From positions 2,225,624 to 2,289,623 of the forward strand of contig VZSR01002420.1 of the NCBI GenBank assembly GCA_013398615.1: 64,000 nucleotides of DNA, in the 5' to 3' direction. Below the pieces are notes generated by a model. The model did no database searches. It was not told where the DNA came from and was given only the letters and a program-made list of their open reading frames with translations. Shown here in pieces: positions 20,971 to 33,800 of the stretch. Source of the stretch: Brachypodius melanocephalos (taxonomy: Eukaryota; Chordata; Aves; Passeriformes; Pycnonotidae). How positions within the stretch are numbered: the stretch's first letter is position 1; the number at the start of each line of letters is the position of its first letter. The position numbers were made by a program, and so were the translations under genes.

Positions 20971-21870
20971 CGATTGTCCGTCTCTCACCTGCCGAGGCGT
21001 CACTGCGGAGCACAGGGCTCTCCGTGATACCTGCCCGCGTTCTCCGCTCGGGGACGCCCGCAGCGCCTCCGCTGAGCTGCCTTGCCCGGGGACCGGGCTC
21101 ACCGGCGCGGCCCCAGCGCCCCGCCCGGTGCCGCTGCTACCGCGGGGAGCTCGGAAGGGGCGGGCCCTGGGCTCTGCCCGCCCCGCTCAGGCGTGTCTCG
21201 GCCGGGCTGCCGGGAGGGCGGCTCCGCTGAGCTCGGCTGTCTGTGCCTGCGCCCAGCTCTGTGTGGGGGGAGCCGCTGCTCCGTCTTTGTGGCCGCGGCT
21301 GCGGAGGGCGGCGGTGCTGCGGTTCGCGGGGAGCCGAGCCCCGGCGCGGCGGCGGCTGTGGCAGCCATGGGGCTGCAGCCCCTGGAGTTCAGCGACTGCT
21401 ACCTGGACAGCCCCTGGTTCAGGGAGCGGGTGAGAGCCCACGAGGCCGAGCTGGAGAAGACCAATAAGTTTATCAAGGAGTTGCTGAAGGATGGGAAGAA
21501 CCTGATCGCCGCGACCAAGAGTGAGTGGCGGGCAGCGGGGGGAGCGGCGGGGGCGGCTGCCCGGCGCCGGGAGCTTTCGCCTTCGAGGCGGCGGCGCTCG
21601 CCTTTGTGGCACAGAGCTTTGCACTGGCGCTCTCCAGCCTGTCTCTTGGCTTCCCCATCAGCCGCTTGGAGACGCAGGTCCTCTCCAGTCCTTCTCCGCG
21701 GAGGGGAATAAGGGATAGAGGTGGTGGCAGCACCGGGTGGCTCCTGTTGCATCTGCCCGCTTGCTGAGCCGGGCCTGGGTGCTGTGTGCAGCGGTGCCGA
21801 GCCCGGAGCAGCCCCGGCTGCCGTGAAATCCGCCGGGAAGACTCGGTCCCAGGTGTTGCTGGTGCGCTGC
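20940..21870 (+). promoter_or_regulatory. CpG island spanning the ARHGAP10 first exon
   Basis: The stretch is very CpG-dense, especially 21050-21620, and is centred on the ARHGAP10 start codon. It probably contains the promoter and 5' UTR. No TATA box is evident. The left edge abuts the CR1 fragment. Long open frames in several directions here come from GC-rich, stop-poor composition. Confidence 0.8.
21367..21520 (+). CDS. ARHGAP10: ARHGAP10 coding exon 1
   Basis: 154 nt encode residues 1-51 and the first base of residue 52. They include the N-terminal amphipathic segment and first BAR helix (ERVRAHEAELEKTNKFIKEL). Donor CAAGA|GTGAGT. The frame is open without an ATG for about 95 codons upstream, but the Kozak context and match to the known N-terminus favour this start. 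Confidence 0.97.
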
Positions 21871-24800
21871 AAGCTGGGTGGCTGTGAATCGCCTACCTAC
21901 CACAACCATGTCGTGCCTGTGCTTTGCAGCCTATGGAGAGGCTGCTGGAAAATACCTCTGTCAAAAGAAGAGTGCTCAGGAATTAGCAGACTTGGTTTTG
22001 TGCTGACAGCGCTGGTTACCAGTTCTATGCCTTTGGCCTCTTAACATGTGATAGTGCTTTGTTGATTTTGCGTTCACTTGTTGAGTATATACATAGTGTA
22101 TATAAATAGTTAACTATAATGTGTTTTATGGAGGAATCATGTTTTCTGCCTTGAATGACCATGTTCATGCATGTTCTTAGTGTAGTATTGTGCTAATGTA
22201 GTTTTTCCATTTAACTTAAGACATGGTTGTGTAGTCACCTAAATATTTAGTAGGATGATTTGCTATACCAATTATTCAAATAAACCACTAACACAGTGCC
22301 CTGGCACTTCTCGGAAGTGTACAGCACCTCTGCTATGGTAAACTTCTGAAGCCAGGAAACCATGCTGTCAGGATGTTTCCATTAAACTGATAAGGGTTTG
22401 GCCAGTGGTTTGATCAGTGTAGCTGCCTGGATATGGTGAAGTTTTTAAAACCAGAGTTAACTCATTTCTGTAAATAAAGAAACATTGTTTTCTGGTTTTG
22501 TCTCCGGTGGAAAATGCCATATCAATTTTCACTTGTCTGTAACTGTTATTCTTGGGCCAGTTAACGTTCTGTTACTGCAAATTGTGATCTTAGAGGATTA
22601 TTCAAAATCTGTGACTTGAAGTGTCAGTATACATCATCTTAACTTGGAGTGTAAAGTAAAAAAGTGTCCCAAAAATTGGAAAAGAACAGTAGAGGGAAAT
22701 CATTCCACTTCTCTTCCTCAAGCATCTAGACAGTATTTTGGCGACTGCCCCAAACCCTCAGTTGCTCATGTACGGTAATGTATACAGAACTTAATTTGCG
22801 AGTGTGGAGCTGGCTGTGGTGAGGAAAGCCCTAATTCAAATGAGCATTCTGTCCGCAGCACACCAGAATTCTGTGCTGATAAATTGGCTTTGTGTGCAGT
22901 GCTCAGCCTGCTTTGCTGAGTGTGGTGGAAGCCAAGTGTGCTGGCCAGAACCACCTGGCCTGAGAGCGCTTGGTGAAATATTCCATGAGGAATATTTAGA
23001 GAAGCTCTCTGAGATCCTGCCTGGTGCTCAGGTCGAAGCACTGCCTCCCTGTCTGAGATGACAGTCAGAAGGTTTATTCTTGAGTTTAGTTGCTGAACCT
23101 TATTCTAACAAACATCTTCAGCATACTTGTTTGAAATGTACAAACAGGTTAGACCCTTCCTTCCACATTTCAGGTTTCTGCAGTAGCCTCTCCTCTTTAG
23201 AGTGCCTTGAGTGAAAGGTTTGAGGCTGACTTGCTTTCCTCTGGTACTGGTGAAGGAGTACCCCTGTCCAAGAGACATTTAAAGACAAATTGAACCAGAG
23301 GAAGCACAAGAAGTTAAAACTCCCTGAAACCCCAGTGCTTAGGGCATTGGTCCTCATTGCGTTTTCAGAAGAAAACATTATCATCTGAATTCTTTGGGAA
23401 CCTGATTCGTTTGCTGTCAGGAAATCAGACGGGATTAGTATCTGTTCCAAAAACCAAGCTTGAGAAGTGGTCTAGACACAATGGTCTATTCATTTGTGTC
23501 CAAACTACATTTTCTGCACAAAGGTAGTCTCACTGCAATTTTGAGAAGGTGATAATAATGCAGGGTGTAGTGAGCTTAGATGACTGCCTCTTAAACAACA
23601 GTTGCTGGCGATTTTTTGAAAACTGTTTTAGTCTTTTGAATAAAAAATGTCATCTCGATAATAGCTAAAGTTTCTAAACCCAGTTAAAATATGATATTTG
23701 CACCTGGTGTAATTGATATGTGAGTGTGATAAGGTGCTCTGAGTGGTGTGTAAAGCATAAAATATAGTAGGTACACTACTGTTCTTGAATTTGTGGGAAA
23801 TATGTAATTTGTGGGACTGCAATAGACACCACCAGCATTTCCCTCCCTTAGCAATTTCCTTATTTCACTTGTAAAGCTGTGAAAGGGGATTCTTTAGGTG
23901 TGAATAACTGATGCAGTTGAATAGATCCCACTTCCTGCCTGACAGACAGCCTTGTAAGTGACTTTGATGCTGCCTGCACTGGATTACATCTTGACACGTG
24001 AAAGCAGATACTGCTACTACTCCCTCTAATTTATAGGAACCACCAGTATCTTGCAGGACACAACAGTAACATGATGTGGATCCTCTCATTGGCTCCTTTC
24101 CATTGTCTCCTCAGTTGTTTGGAATTGTATTTTTCACCTAAAACTAAGAAGAATTGATTTTCGTTAATACAGGACTATACTGCTTTAAAAAGAGAACAAC
24201 AAAAAAAGAATTTGAATTTTTAAATTGTTGAATTTCCAGAGGAAAGCATACCTCAAGTGTATCTTTAAAGTTTCAGTAGTTTCAAGAATGCGATAGAAAG
24301 ATAAACAAGAGTGACTCAAAGATGTCTGTTTCCTGTGTAATGTTTTGAATCACCGAGTTGTCTAGTTCAAGCTAAATATTGGAAGGTTGAATAAACAATA
24401 GGTGGCTCTTCCTTTTTTAATGACAGTTAAATGTGTTTAAAATAAGCACAAACCCAGTTTTTCCCCTACTGTTATTAATACAAGTGGTATACATGTATGC
24501 TTTTTAAAATAGAAATGCAATATTTCTTAGGGGATTCCAGTTCAGTTAAACAAGTTAGGATCGATACAGTTTATAAATAAATTCTGGGTGGAGGTAGTTG
24601 TGCTTCAGTGAAAGTGAATTTAAAGGTGCCTGATAAGAGAATCCTTATTCTGAATCATGAAAGGACTGTAAGAGGTTTAGTTCTGAGCTCTTAAAAATCT
24701 CCAGTGCAGTTTGTTGGGAGCTAAAGAATACACTGGATGAATACTATATATTTAGTCTGAATTCTTTCCCCTATGTTGGTCCAGCTCTTGGTCTCTTTGC

Positions 24801-27800
24801 ACGAGTGTGGGATTTTTGGGGGGCTTTTGAAGATATATTTGAAGGGTTTTTTGATGATGTATTACTGATGAGTATTTGTTTTAACAAAGATGACTGCAGA
24901 ACCTAACCCAGTCCCAAGCCTCAGTTTGATATCTCAGTTGTCCAAACCCATAATCTTTTCTTGGTGTGTGGTGGTGGCTGACCTTCCAGACACTGGTCTA
25001 GGTTAGATTTTGGCCTGACCTGGTGTACATATTATTATGTAAATATAAAAGCTGTGGTAATACACATAGTAACACCACATAAGAACCTCTCAGACCGCTT
25101 GAGCTGTGGTGCATTTTTTTCTTAAGCACTAATTGTCTGTTTTTTAAAGCTTTTCTTAATATAATCTGCAGTTATGAAACCATGTGTAATGTGTGCCAGC
25201 TTTCAAAGCCTTGGGATTTTTTTTTTTCAGCAAAAATGTTCTACTGACATTCCAGTACATGTTAAAGAAGTAAGATAAAACCACTAATACAAGGCTTATT
25301 AGTAACTTCTAGACAAGAAGTGGACATTCACTAAAGATTTAGGTAGAATCCAAAGATTGAGTAAAAACTTAATACATTCTTACTTAATGGGGAAGGGGGG
25401 GATATTGTGAGAGGGTCTTAGTTGAACTTTTGTGCAAAGTTTCCTCAGTCAGCTGTGGTTACTTAGGGCTCTATATTTGATTATTTTGCCTTGAATTCAA
25501 TGAGACCTCTGAATTGATAAATCTTTACATTTAGCAATTTAGAAGACGATTTTATTTTTCAATCAAACCCAGGCTTTATTTCTATTGTAAGGCATGCTTT
25601 AGGTGTGATAACCATAAGCAAACCAATGCTGTATGTGAATGCTCTGAGATTTAAATTTGAAATATACTCTACTAGGGCTATGTTAGATAAAAATTACTTC
25701 AGGTGCAGTATTGCAAAGGCTACTGAGCTGTATGTACCTTTAAAAAAACCCCAGCTTTCTATTGGAAGTGTTTCCATTTTTGAGCTCATTAGAAAACTAA
25801 GGCAAACAGGTACTTTGGGGCCCATCTAATAGACATTTCCCTTAAGAAAGAGCTGCTGATAAAAACATAATGAAATCTTGCTTGTCCCTTCTCTTCAAGA
25901 TAATTGCCACAGCTGGGGCCTAATTAACTGTGACAACACTTTATTTTTTTTTTTCTTTTCTGCTTGTAGATAAAGTTGCTTCTGTACAAGGACCAGGGAT
26001 ATGCTAATATTTAAGAAAGTACTCTAAAGAACATTTTGTTTAGCTCCACCCCAAGCAGAGCATTCGTTACTGTGTCAGTAGCTATAAAAAGTGTCAGGCT
26101 CATTCTGTGAAGGATGCCAGTTTGTCAGCTTGAATCTCATCTCTTCAGCTTGAATTACTAACTAGCTCCATTACTGTCTTTGTCCTGTAGATGTTCCACT
26201 GTTCTTTTTCTGTTTTCTTTTTGTGAAAGCAGAGCGTTGTGCTACTGAACATCTGTGATATCAGAAAAAGTGAAATTTCACGAATTTATATGGGTTTTCT
26301 TAGTTCTGGGAGATGTGATAAACTGTCATTAAATGAAGTGATTTTGACTTTTAACCATTTGGGGAAAATGTGTCATTTTTCTGCTTTAGGTAAAATGTGT
26401 GAGTGATCGTTAAAGAGAGCATCACTGAAGTGTAATTGTCAGTCTGCAGGACAAAACCAACAGAAATAAATTCATGATTTTTAGAGGAGTTGTCTAGTAG
26501 ATCATGTTGAGAAGGTTTTTATCTTTGATTTTTTTTTTTTTTTTAATGACAAGACTTTTAGAAACGCGATATTAGAATTATATGGATATCAATCTATCTT
26601 AAGGAGATGTAAAAAAGAGTGGATTTGCCCTACAGGCTGTAAATTGCCAACACCTGCTTGCAATTAAGAAAAATAGGCCCACTGCTAAGGCTGTAGGTGT
26701 ATGCTGTTCCTAAAATTATCCTGTGCTTGCCAGCTCTGTATTGAAAAAATGTTGCAAATTTTAGCAAGCTGACCTTATGACACTGATAACACTTCTCAAA
26801 TCTAAGATAACTTGGTAAGTTTTATTGAGGCAGAGCATCTCTTTCTGCCTGGCACAGATGTTTTTCTGAGGGGGCAGGAAGGAGAGTGCTATGGTGATTT
26901 TTTATTTTTGGGAAGTAGCAAACAGGCTGGGTGCTCTGCCCTTGCTTTAGACAGGGAGCACGTGGAAACATGTTTGGAATGGCACTGAAGAGCTGCATCC
27001 CAGTACTTGTCTCCTGCTTCCCAGCTGTTTTGTAATGTTACGTAATTAATGTACAAAGTTTACATTGAGTGCAGTGCTTTTGTTTTACAATGCCAACTTC
27101 AGTCTCTACTGCAATACTTAGCACATTAACCTGAAAACCAGGGGCTGCTTGGCTGCTTTAGAGAGAGAATTCACAGCATGTGAATTTTGGCAATATGTTT
27201 AATGTTTTGATAGTGTGAGTTGTGGCTTCTTGAGATAATTTTTATGATTTGCTCATGTCTGATGGGGCTTCCTTTTGTGTCTAATGCCACTTTTCTGAGT
27301 TTCAGTACCATGTTTACTGTTCTATGACAGTTGTCCTTAATATGTTACAATACGCTCAGTGTTTTGGTTATCTTTTAAAAGTCTTCAAGTTTCTGAGTTA
27401 GCTAATTAAGACACTTGGAGCAGTTGAATGCTTTCTGGAATATCTAATGAACGTAAAATATATGATCAAATAAACTTGGGCACATATTGGCAGAGTAGTT
27501 TAAGAAACTACTGTTCAGGGAATGTAACATCTCTCTGCTGGTGGTTCCTGCCACCCACTGTAGTTGTCAATCTTAATCAGCTCCCAAAATCTGCCTGGTT
27601 GCTAAGTCAAACCCATCTTCCTTGCCAAATTTAAACTCAGCCATCGGTTTTGCAATGAGTTGAAGCAGGCACTTGCACTCCATCCCAGCAGCTCCTGTGG
27701 AGGTTGTTTTCCTCTGGGTGTGACTTTGATGGAGAGAGGGCAGTAATTTATGAAGCCACATATTACACATCTGGGATAAATGTGTGCCTTCTGTCCAAAG

Positions 27801-30800
27801 CATATGTTTGGGTATCTCACTGGGAAATAAGGTACTGGAAAGGGAAGTCTGTGGCCTGGTTTACATTATCCTCCAATTCTCTTTCTAAACAGATATTTTT
27901 GACAGACAACCTCAATGTCATGTTGGTTTTCCATATCTGCTTGTTACTATGGATGGAGCTTCTTGCTGGTACCATGTTCTTTGTCTTTTATTCCTTCTGC
28001 TCTGTTTTTGTTTTCTCCCTTTGTTGTTCTTTTCCATCCTGTGTGTTTGCTCATCTTTCAGGATAAAAATAGAGAGAAAACATCCTGGCCCTCAGAAGCT
28101 ATGTGGCCATCACAGGCCAAGGCCAAATCAGAAGTTCCTGTAAATCATTCGTGCTATGCTTGTCCTTTTGTGGGAAAGGAGCAGCGTGAGGGGAAAAATA
28201 ATCTACAGGGTTGGAAAATCACAGTGTTATTAAACAGATTGTGGTTTTACTACAGCCCAGAGCTTTGAATAAACCTCCTGTTGTTGCCTCTTTAAATGAG
28301 AGGACTGGGCAGGTGAAGGTTGTTGGCTCAATAGGTCAGAGAGGGGCTTTGTCTCTCGGTAGATCTGGTTGTTACAGCTTCCCTGGGTCCTTGTCAGCTT
28401 TTGTATGTGCACCTGGCTGGTTGGGACTGCATGTCCTCGAGGAGGAAAAACAATGCTTTGTTTAATTTGGCAGGGAAAATGAAGTATCCAGGATGAAACT
28501 GAGCAGGGCTTTGTACCAGTGCTGGGCCTTGAAGGACAATGTAGTGTGTGTGGTGTCCAGGAATAGGTTCTCAGCCACTTTGTTGCTGGTGAATGGTTTT
28601 TAGCTTTGAAACGTGTCCATTTCCTCCATTAGGCTGATGCGTGGTGGCTTAGAAATAATGAATGAATTAATATTGAGGATTATGAAATTTGTCATACATC
28701 AAGGGTTTAAGCCTTAAGAAAAATCAGATTGTAATGTCACAAATCTCAAAAATTGGGTTGTTTTCCCAAGCAGAGAGAGCATCGTATTTTTGTTTGTTTG
28801 GTTTAATCTGTGATTTTGTCAGGCATTAGAGTTGCTTGCTTTGAAAAATATTAATAATATTTGAATGTAGGTGTGTTGGAACAACAACAACAAAAAAGGA
28901 AACTTGTAGCAGTTTTACATAAAAATATAATTGTTTAGAATGTGCTTCTTCAAAAGAAATCCTGCTGTCCTGCAAGCAGGTTGGGGTGGGGGGGCATGCT
29001 GCCAGGTCATGGAGGACCTGACACAAACTTGTCAAAATACCATTTTGACAGTGGGACCCAGTTCTTAGAAATCTATTGTGGGGCTGAGCTTGCAGTTAAT
29101 GTGGATTAACAGACTGTGATAGTGTCAGCCTTTGGAACACATCAGTGCTCTAAGAGCAAAGCAGTGTAACTTGTCCATACCTTTTTCCTCTTAAAATCCC
29201 AGGTTGTAAGTGCTCTCTGTTGGGGAGGCCTGGACTGACTGACAAACTCTGTCGTGAGCCAAAGGACTGTTTCTCCAAAGCTTTTGTCTGCTCAAGTCTT
29301 CAGCCTGCAAGCTTTTCAGGAACAAAGCTGACTTTGTCCAGTCTGCTCTCAAACACTTGCTCTGTGGTAATATTACTGTTCTTGTATTGTGCTTCATTTT
29401 ATGCTTTCAGTCATTTCAAAATGCACAGTTTCAAATTTCTGTTGTGCCTCTTCCTAGCTGTTCCCTTTTTCCAGGGGATTCAGCATCTTTGCTAAAAGAA
29501 ATCAAACTACCTGGAATTATTGCCTTTTTTAAAAAAGATTTGGACACTCATGGCTTAACCCCAGCTAACAAGGGAGAACCACACAGCCACTTGCTCACTC
29601 TCCCAGCCAGTGGGATTAGGGAGAAGATTAGAAAGGTAAAAGCTAGAAAACTCCTGGGTTGAGATCAAGAGAGTTCAAGAGGAAACGCAAAAGCCATGCA
29701 CATAAAAGATGCAAAACAAGGAATTACTCACATCTTCCTATGGGCAGGCAGGTGTTCAGTCATTTCTAGGAGAGCAGGGCCCAATCATATTGGAAAGACA
29801 AATGCTGTTACTCCAAACATTCCCCCACTTCTTCCTTCACTCCTCTTTATACATGGAGCATGACACCATAGGTATAGAAATTCCTGCTGATCAGACCTGA
29901 TTTCCTTTTATGACAAGGTAACATAGCTAGTTGATCAAGGGAAGGCAGCTGATGGATTTCGGTGAGGCTTTGGATACCGTCTCTCACAGGATCCTTGTGC
30001 ACAGGCTGTATAAACAGAGCGTGCAATGGGTGAGCAGCTGGCTCATGGGTCAGGCACAAAGGGTTGTAGTGAAGAGGTGGATTGGAGACCTGTCACTGCT
30101 GGGGTTCTGCAGGGCTCCATCTTAATCCCTGTGCTCTTCAACATCTTCATTAACCACTTGGATGCAGGACTGGAAGGGATACTGAGCAAGTTTGCAGATC
30201 ACACAGAACTGGGAGGAGCTGTTGACACTCAAGGCAGGGAGGCCCTGCAGAGAGACCTTGACAAAACAGAGGACTGGGCAAATCACCAACCATGTGAAGT
30301 TCAGCCAGGGAAAGTGCCAGATTCTNNNNNNNNNNNNNNNNNNNNNNNNNNNNNNNNNNNNNNNNNNNNNNNNNNNNNNNNNNNNNNNNNNNNNNNNNNN
30401 NNNNNNNNNNNNNNNNNNNNNNNNNTATCTTCTGTGTGGTGACAGTGACAGGACCCAGGGGAATGGCCTGAAATTGTGTTGGGGAGGTTTAACATGGCTA
30501 TCAGGAGTTCTTTCCCCAGAGGATGCTTGGGCACTGGAATGGGCTCCCCAGGAGGGTGGTCACCTACTGACAGAGTTCAAGAAGCATTTGACAATACTCT
30601 TGGGCACATGGTGTGACTCTTGGGGATGGTGCTGTGCAGGACCAGGAGTTAGAGTCAGTGATCTTTGTGAGTCCATTCCAACTCAGGATATTCTGTGTAA
30701 TATCCCTTCAGTCAGCTGGGGTCACCTGTCCCAGCTGAGTCTCATCCTGAACTCCCACACACCCCCAGTGTCCTCACCAGCATGGCTATGCAAAAACTAG

Positions 30801-33800
30801 AAAAGGCTTTGGCTATGTGTAAGCCCTGCTCAGCAATAACAAAAACATCCCTATTACTGTCACTGTGTTCAGCACAAATCCAAAACTTGGCCCCATACCA
30901 GCCACTATGAAGAAAATTTACTCTATCCCAGCCAAAACCAACACAAGAAGTAGAAGAATCTTATGCTGATAAGAAAATGCTCCTCTCTCCCATGGCTATT
31001 TGTTTTGTTTCACAAAAGACATCCAAGTGTCTTCCAACACCATTACTGCTTGTCTGATGAGGTTCTGTAGGGTTGTACCTGAGGGGGAAGGCTGCCACCC
31101 TGAGGGGCAGGGAACTACCCACTCAAGCATGGAAATTTATTGTTGCCACCTCTGTCTCTTCTCTCACTGCAGCTTTTTGCAATGTTTTGTGAAGGAATAG
31201 TTCTGAGCTCCAGACATGTTAGTGTTGCATCCTTGAATGTCGTGTGTAGACCTTGGCACTCTATTTAGATGGACTTTGCCTAGGGCCTGTGGCAAAACTG
31301 AAGGAGGTTGGAACCTAGTGAGCCAAGTAGTGCAACCACCTCTGAGGGTATTGATGACTAGAAATGCACTTTGAGAGGGCTCAGACTGAAAACAAGCAGA
31401 TGGAAGATCTGTGAGAAAGGTCAGTCATACTCAACCTAACAGAAATTTTTATTGTATATATACAAATATTACACAGTACATGTAACTTGTTATATCCAAG
31501 ATGCAAATTTTATTTGGAAAATGTAGCTTTGAGACTCAACAGAAATGATTATTTGTCTTCACTTACCTGGAAATTCCATTTCCCTTCCTGCCTCCATTAC
31601 CCACTTTATTATATCTGTAATTAGAATGTGTCTTAGGTATAAACTCCTCCTGATTAGTTTACAAAAATACCTTATATTTTGGTGAAACAATTTGTATATA
31701 GGGCTTTTTTTAATTGCTGCAGATAGGTTGCTGTCAGTATTGAGGATCTTTCTATAGTGGAAATGGTTCATGTCTGCAAAGTTAGTTCTCTTTTCATATG
31801 CATGAATCATTTTATGTTATAAATGAAAAACCAAGCTCACTTCGTGAGCAGCTTTGGGCAAACCCTTCACCTGTTTATATCTTTCTTTCCATTGCTATTT
31901 AATCTATTGCTTCAAGTTTAGGGTTATTTATCTGTTAAGCATTTAATGAATATTGAAATGTCACAAAGAAGTGTTGTGTATGAGTCCTTTCTGCATTAGG
32001 CGAGGCTGCACCCACTGCTCTTTTTCTGTAGTCATTATTTGAATTGAGCAGTAGTTATAAACTGTTTTTATCCTTTTCAAGTAAATTAGCTTAATATAGA
32101 ATCTGAGAGGAGGATGTTCCATATTCTCCTGCAGTCATGTGGTGGACATCTCAGTATGGAGGGCATGGCACTATGAGCTCAGAAAGCAGCTGTTCTGCCC
32201 TTGCCATGCAGACTATTCCAGTGGAAATTTTAGTCAGCAGTTCGGCTTTTCTAAGGTTTATAGCATTTAGTCATTCACCTTTTTTTTATAGGAAGCATGC
32301 AGATGTGAAGAAAAACAGGTATGCTAAGCTTGCTATAGCACTTCATGGATGTACTGAAGTCCACTTCAGGTTGGTAAAGTTATTGCAAAGCTTGCTTCAT
32401 TGAGGAGGGTTTTTTTTCCTCTTGTTTTTTTTTTTTTTTTGTTCTTGAAATGAAAGTGTTTAGAAGGAAGCTGGCTTTAATACCTTCTTGGAAATTAGCT
32501 TGGCATAATTACCTTTGATGCATTTAAAAATGGAATTAGGAACTCAGATGTCAGGCAGGAAAAGTAGCAGGTTTTTTTTTCAATAGGGGAAGCAGCTGGA
32601 CCACATGGGCAATTAATCTGATAGTGCCTCCACCACTTCTCTCTGCTGCAGAGAAAGATTTCTTTCAGTGGAACTTTAATGTATTTGTAAGCAACATGTA
32701 ACCGAAACAAGTAATCAAAGCCCCTCCTGAAACAAAAGCTTCTGATACCTCAAAAATGCAAAATAACTCCCAAACAATTCAATCAATATTTATTTCAATT
32801 TCTGTCATTTTATAAATACAGCTTTCCGTATGTGCTTTCCATTCCTGTAGTGATAGCTATGGTTTGCCTGCACTTGGGATCTCAAAGACTTGTGAGCAGA
32901 GGAAAGGGACTGTATGCTTTTGATGTATCAGGTTTGATAGCAAAACCTTGTTAAGGTAATTTATCTTTAAAGAATGTTATCTTTTGCATAAGGATGCTGT
33001 TTTTTCATAGCATTTTCTCTTTTTTTGAAACCCTTTCTTTCACTTTCTATTTTAAATATGGAATATTTCCACATTTAATAGTGGTCTGGAGGCGATCTCA
33101 CATATCATGAGGACATTATTGAATAGCCTTACTGGAACACTGCTTCCTAGACACTATTATTAGTGTAGTAGCTGAGAGAGATATGAGCAGCTGCTGAGTT
33201 TTGTTCTGAGTGCCTGCATGGGTGTGTTGGGGTGGCATTACCAGTGATGAGCAGAAGCACTGGAGGATGCCAGGAAGGAATTTTGATTGGAAAATAGTTT
33301 ACATGAGCTCAGTGATTGGTGATTCTGTCTCTTCTCTGAGAGGTCTGAGTAGTGTCACTTCTCAGATGATTCCTGCCATAACCAGCAAAAATTGCTGCCT
33401 TCTTCGCTTCATTTGATGTCTTTAGCTGCCTTTCTGTGAACATTTATAGAGCAAACTCAGGTGAATGTTCGAGTTTGGGTGTTAGAGATGAGCAGCAAAG
33501 GTCTAATAGGTATGGATTTTAGCACATGCTACCATGGAGACATGCTCATGGCTCCTAAGAGATTTTGGGATGGAGCTGTAGGACAGAACAATGGCTGAAT
33601 CAAGTCCTCTTTGAAGTATGTACGTCTAATTCCGTGCTAGACTCTGAAAAGATATGCTCAGGCCAGTGTTGCCAATGTCAGTTGAATTTTTAGTCCCAGC
33701 AGAACAATTAGAAGGGGGAAAGACGTGTCTTTTGTGGCTCTGTAAAACAGTGGATAGAATAGATTGATGTCAATATTTAGTAATGCCAGAGGAAGACAAC

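Noticed and set aside
20500..21102. 200-codon minus-strand frame upstream of ARHGAP10
   Set aside because: Its recognisable part is CR1 ORF2 and the remainder is CpG-island sequence, so it is not a host gene.
21187..21872. Minus-strand frames of 145 and 157 codons across the ARHGAP10 start
   Set aside because: They are shadows of exon 1 and of GC-rich flanks.
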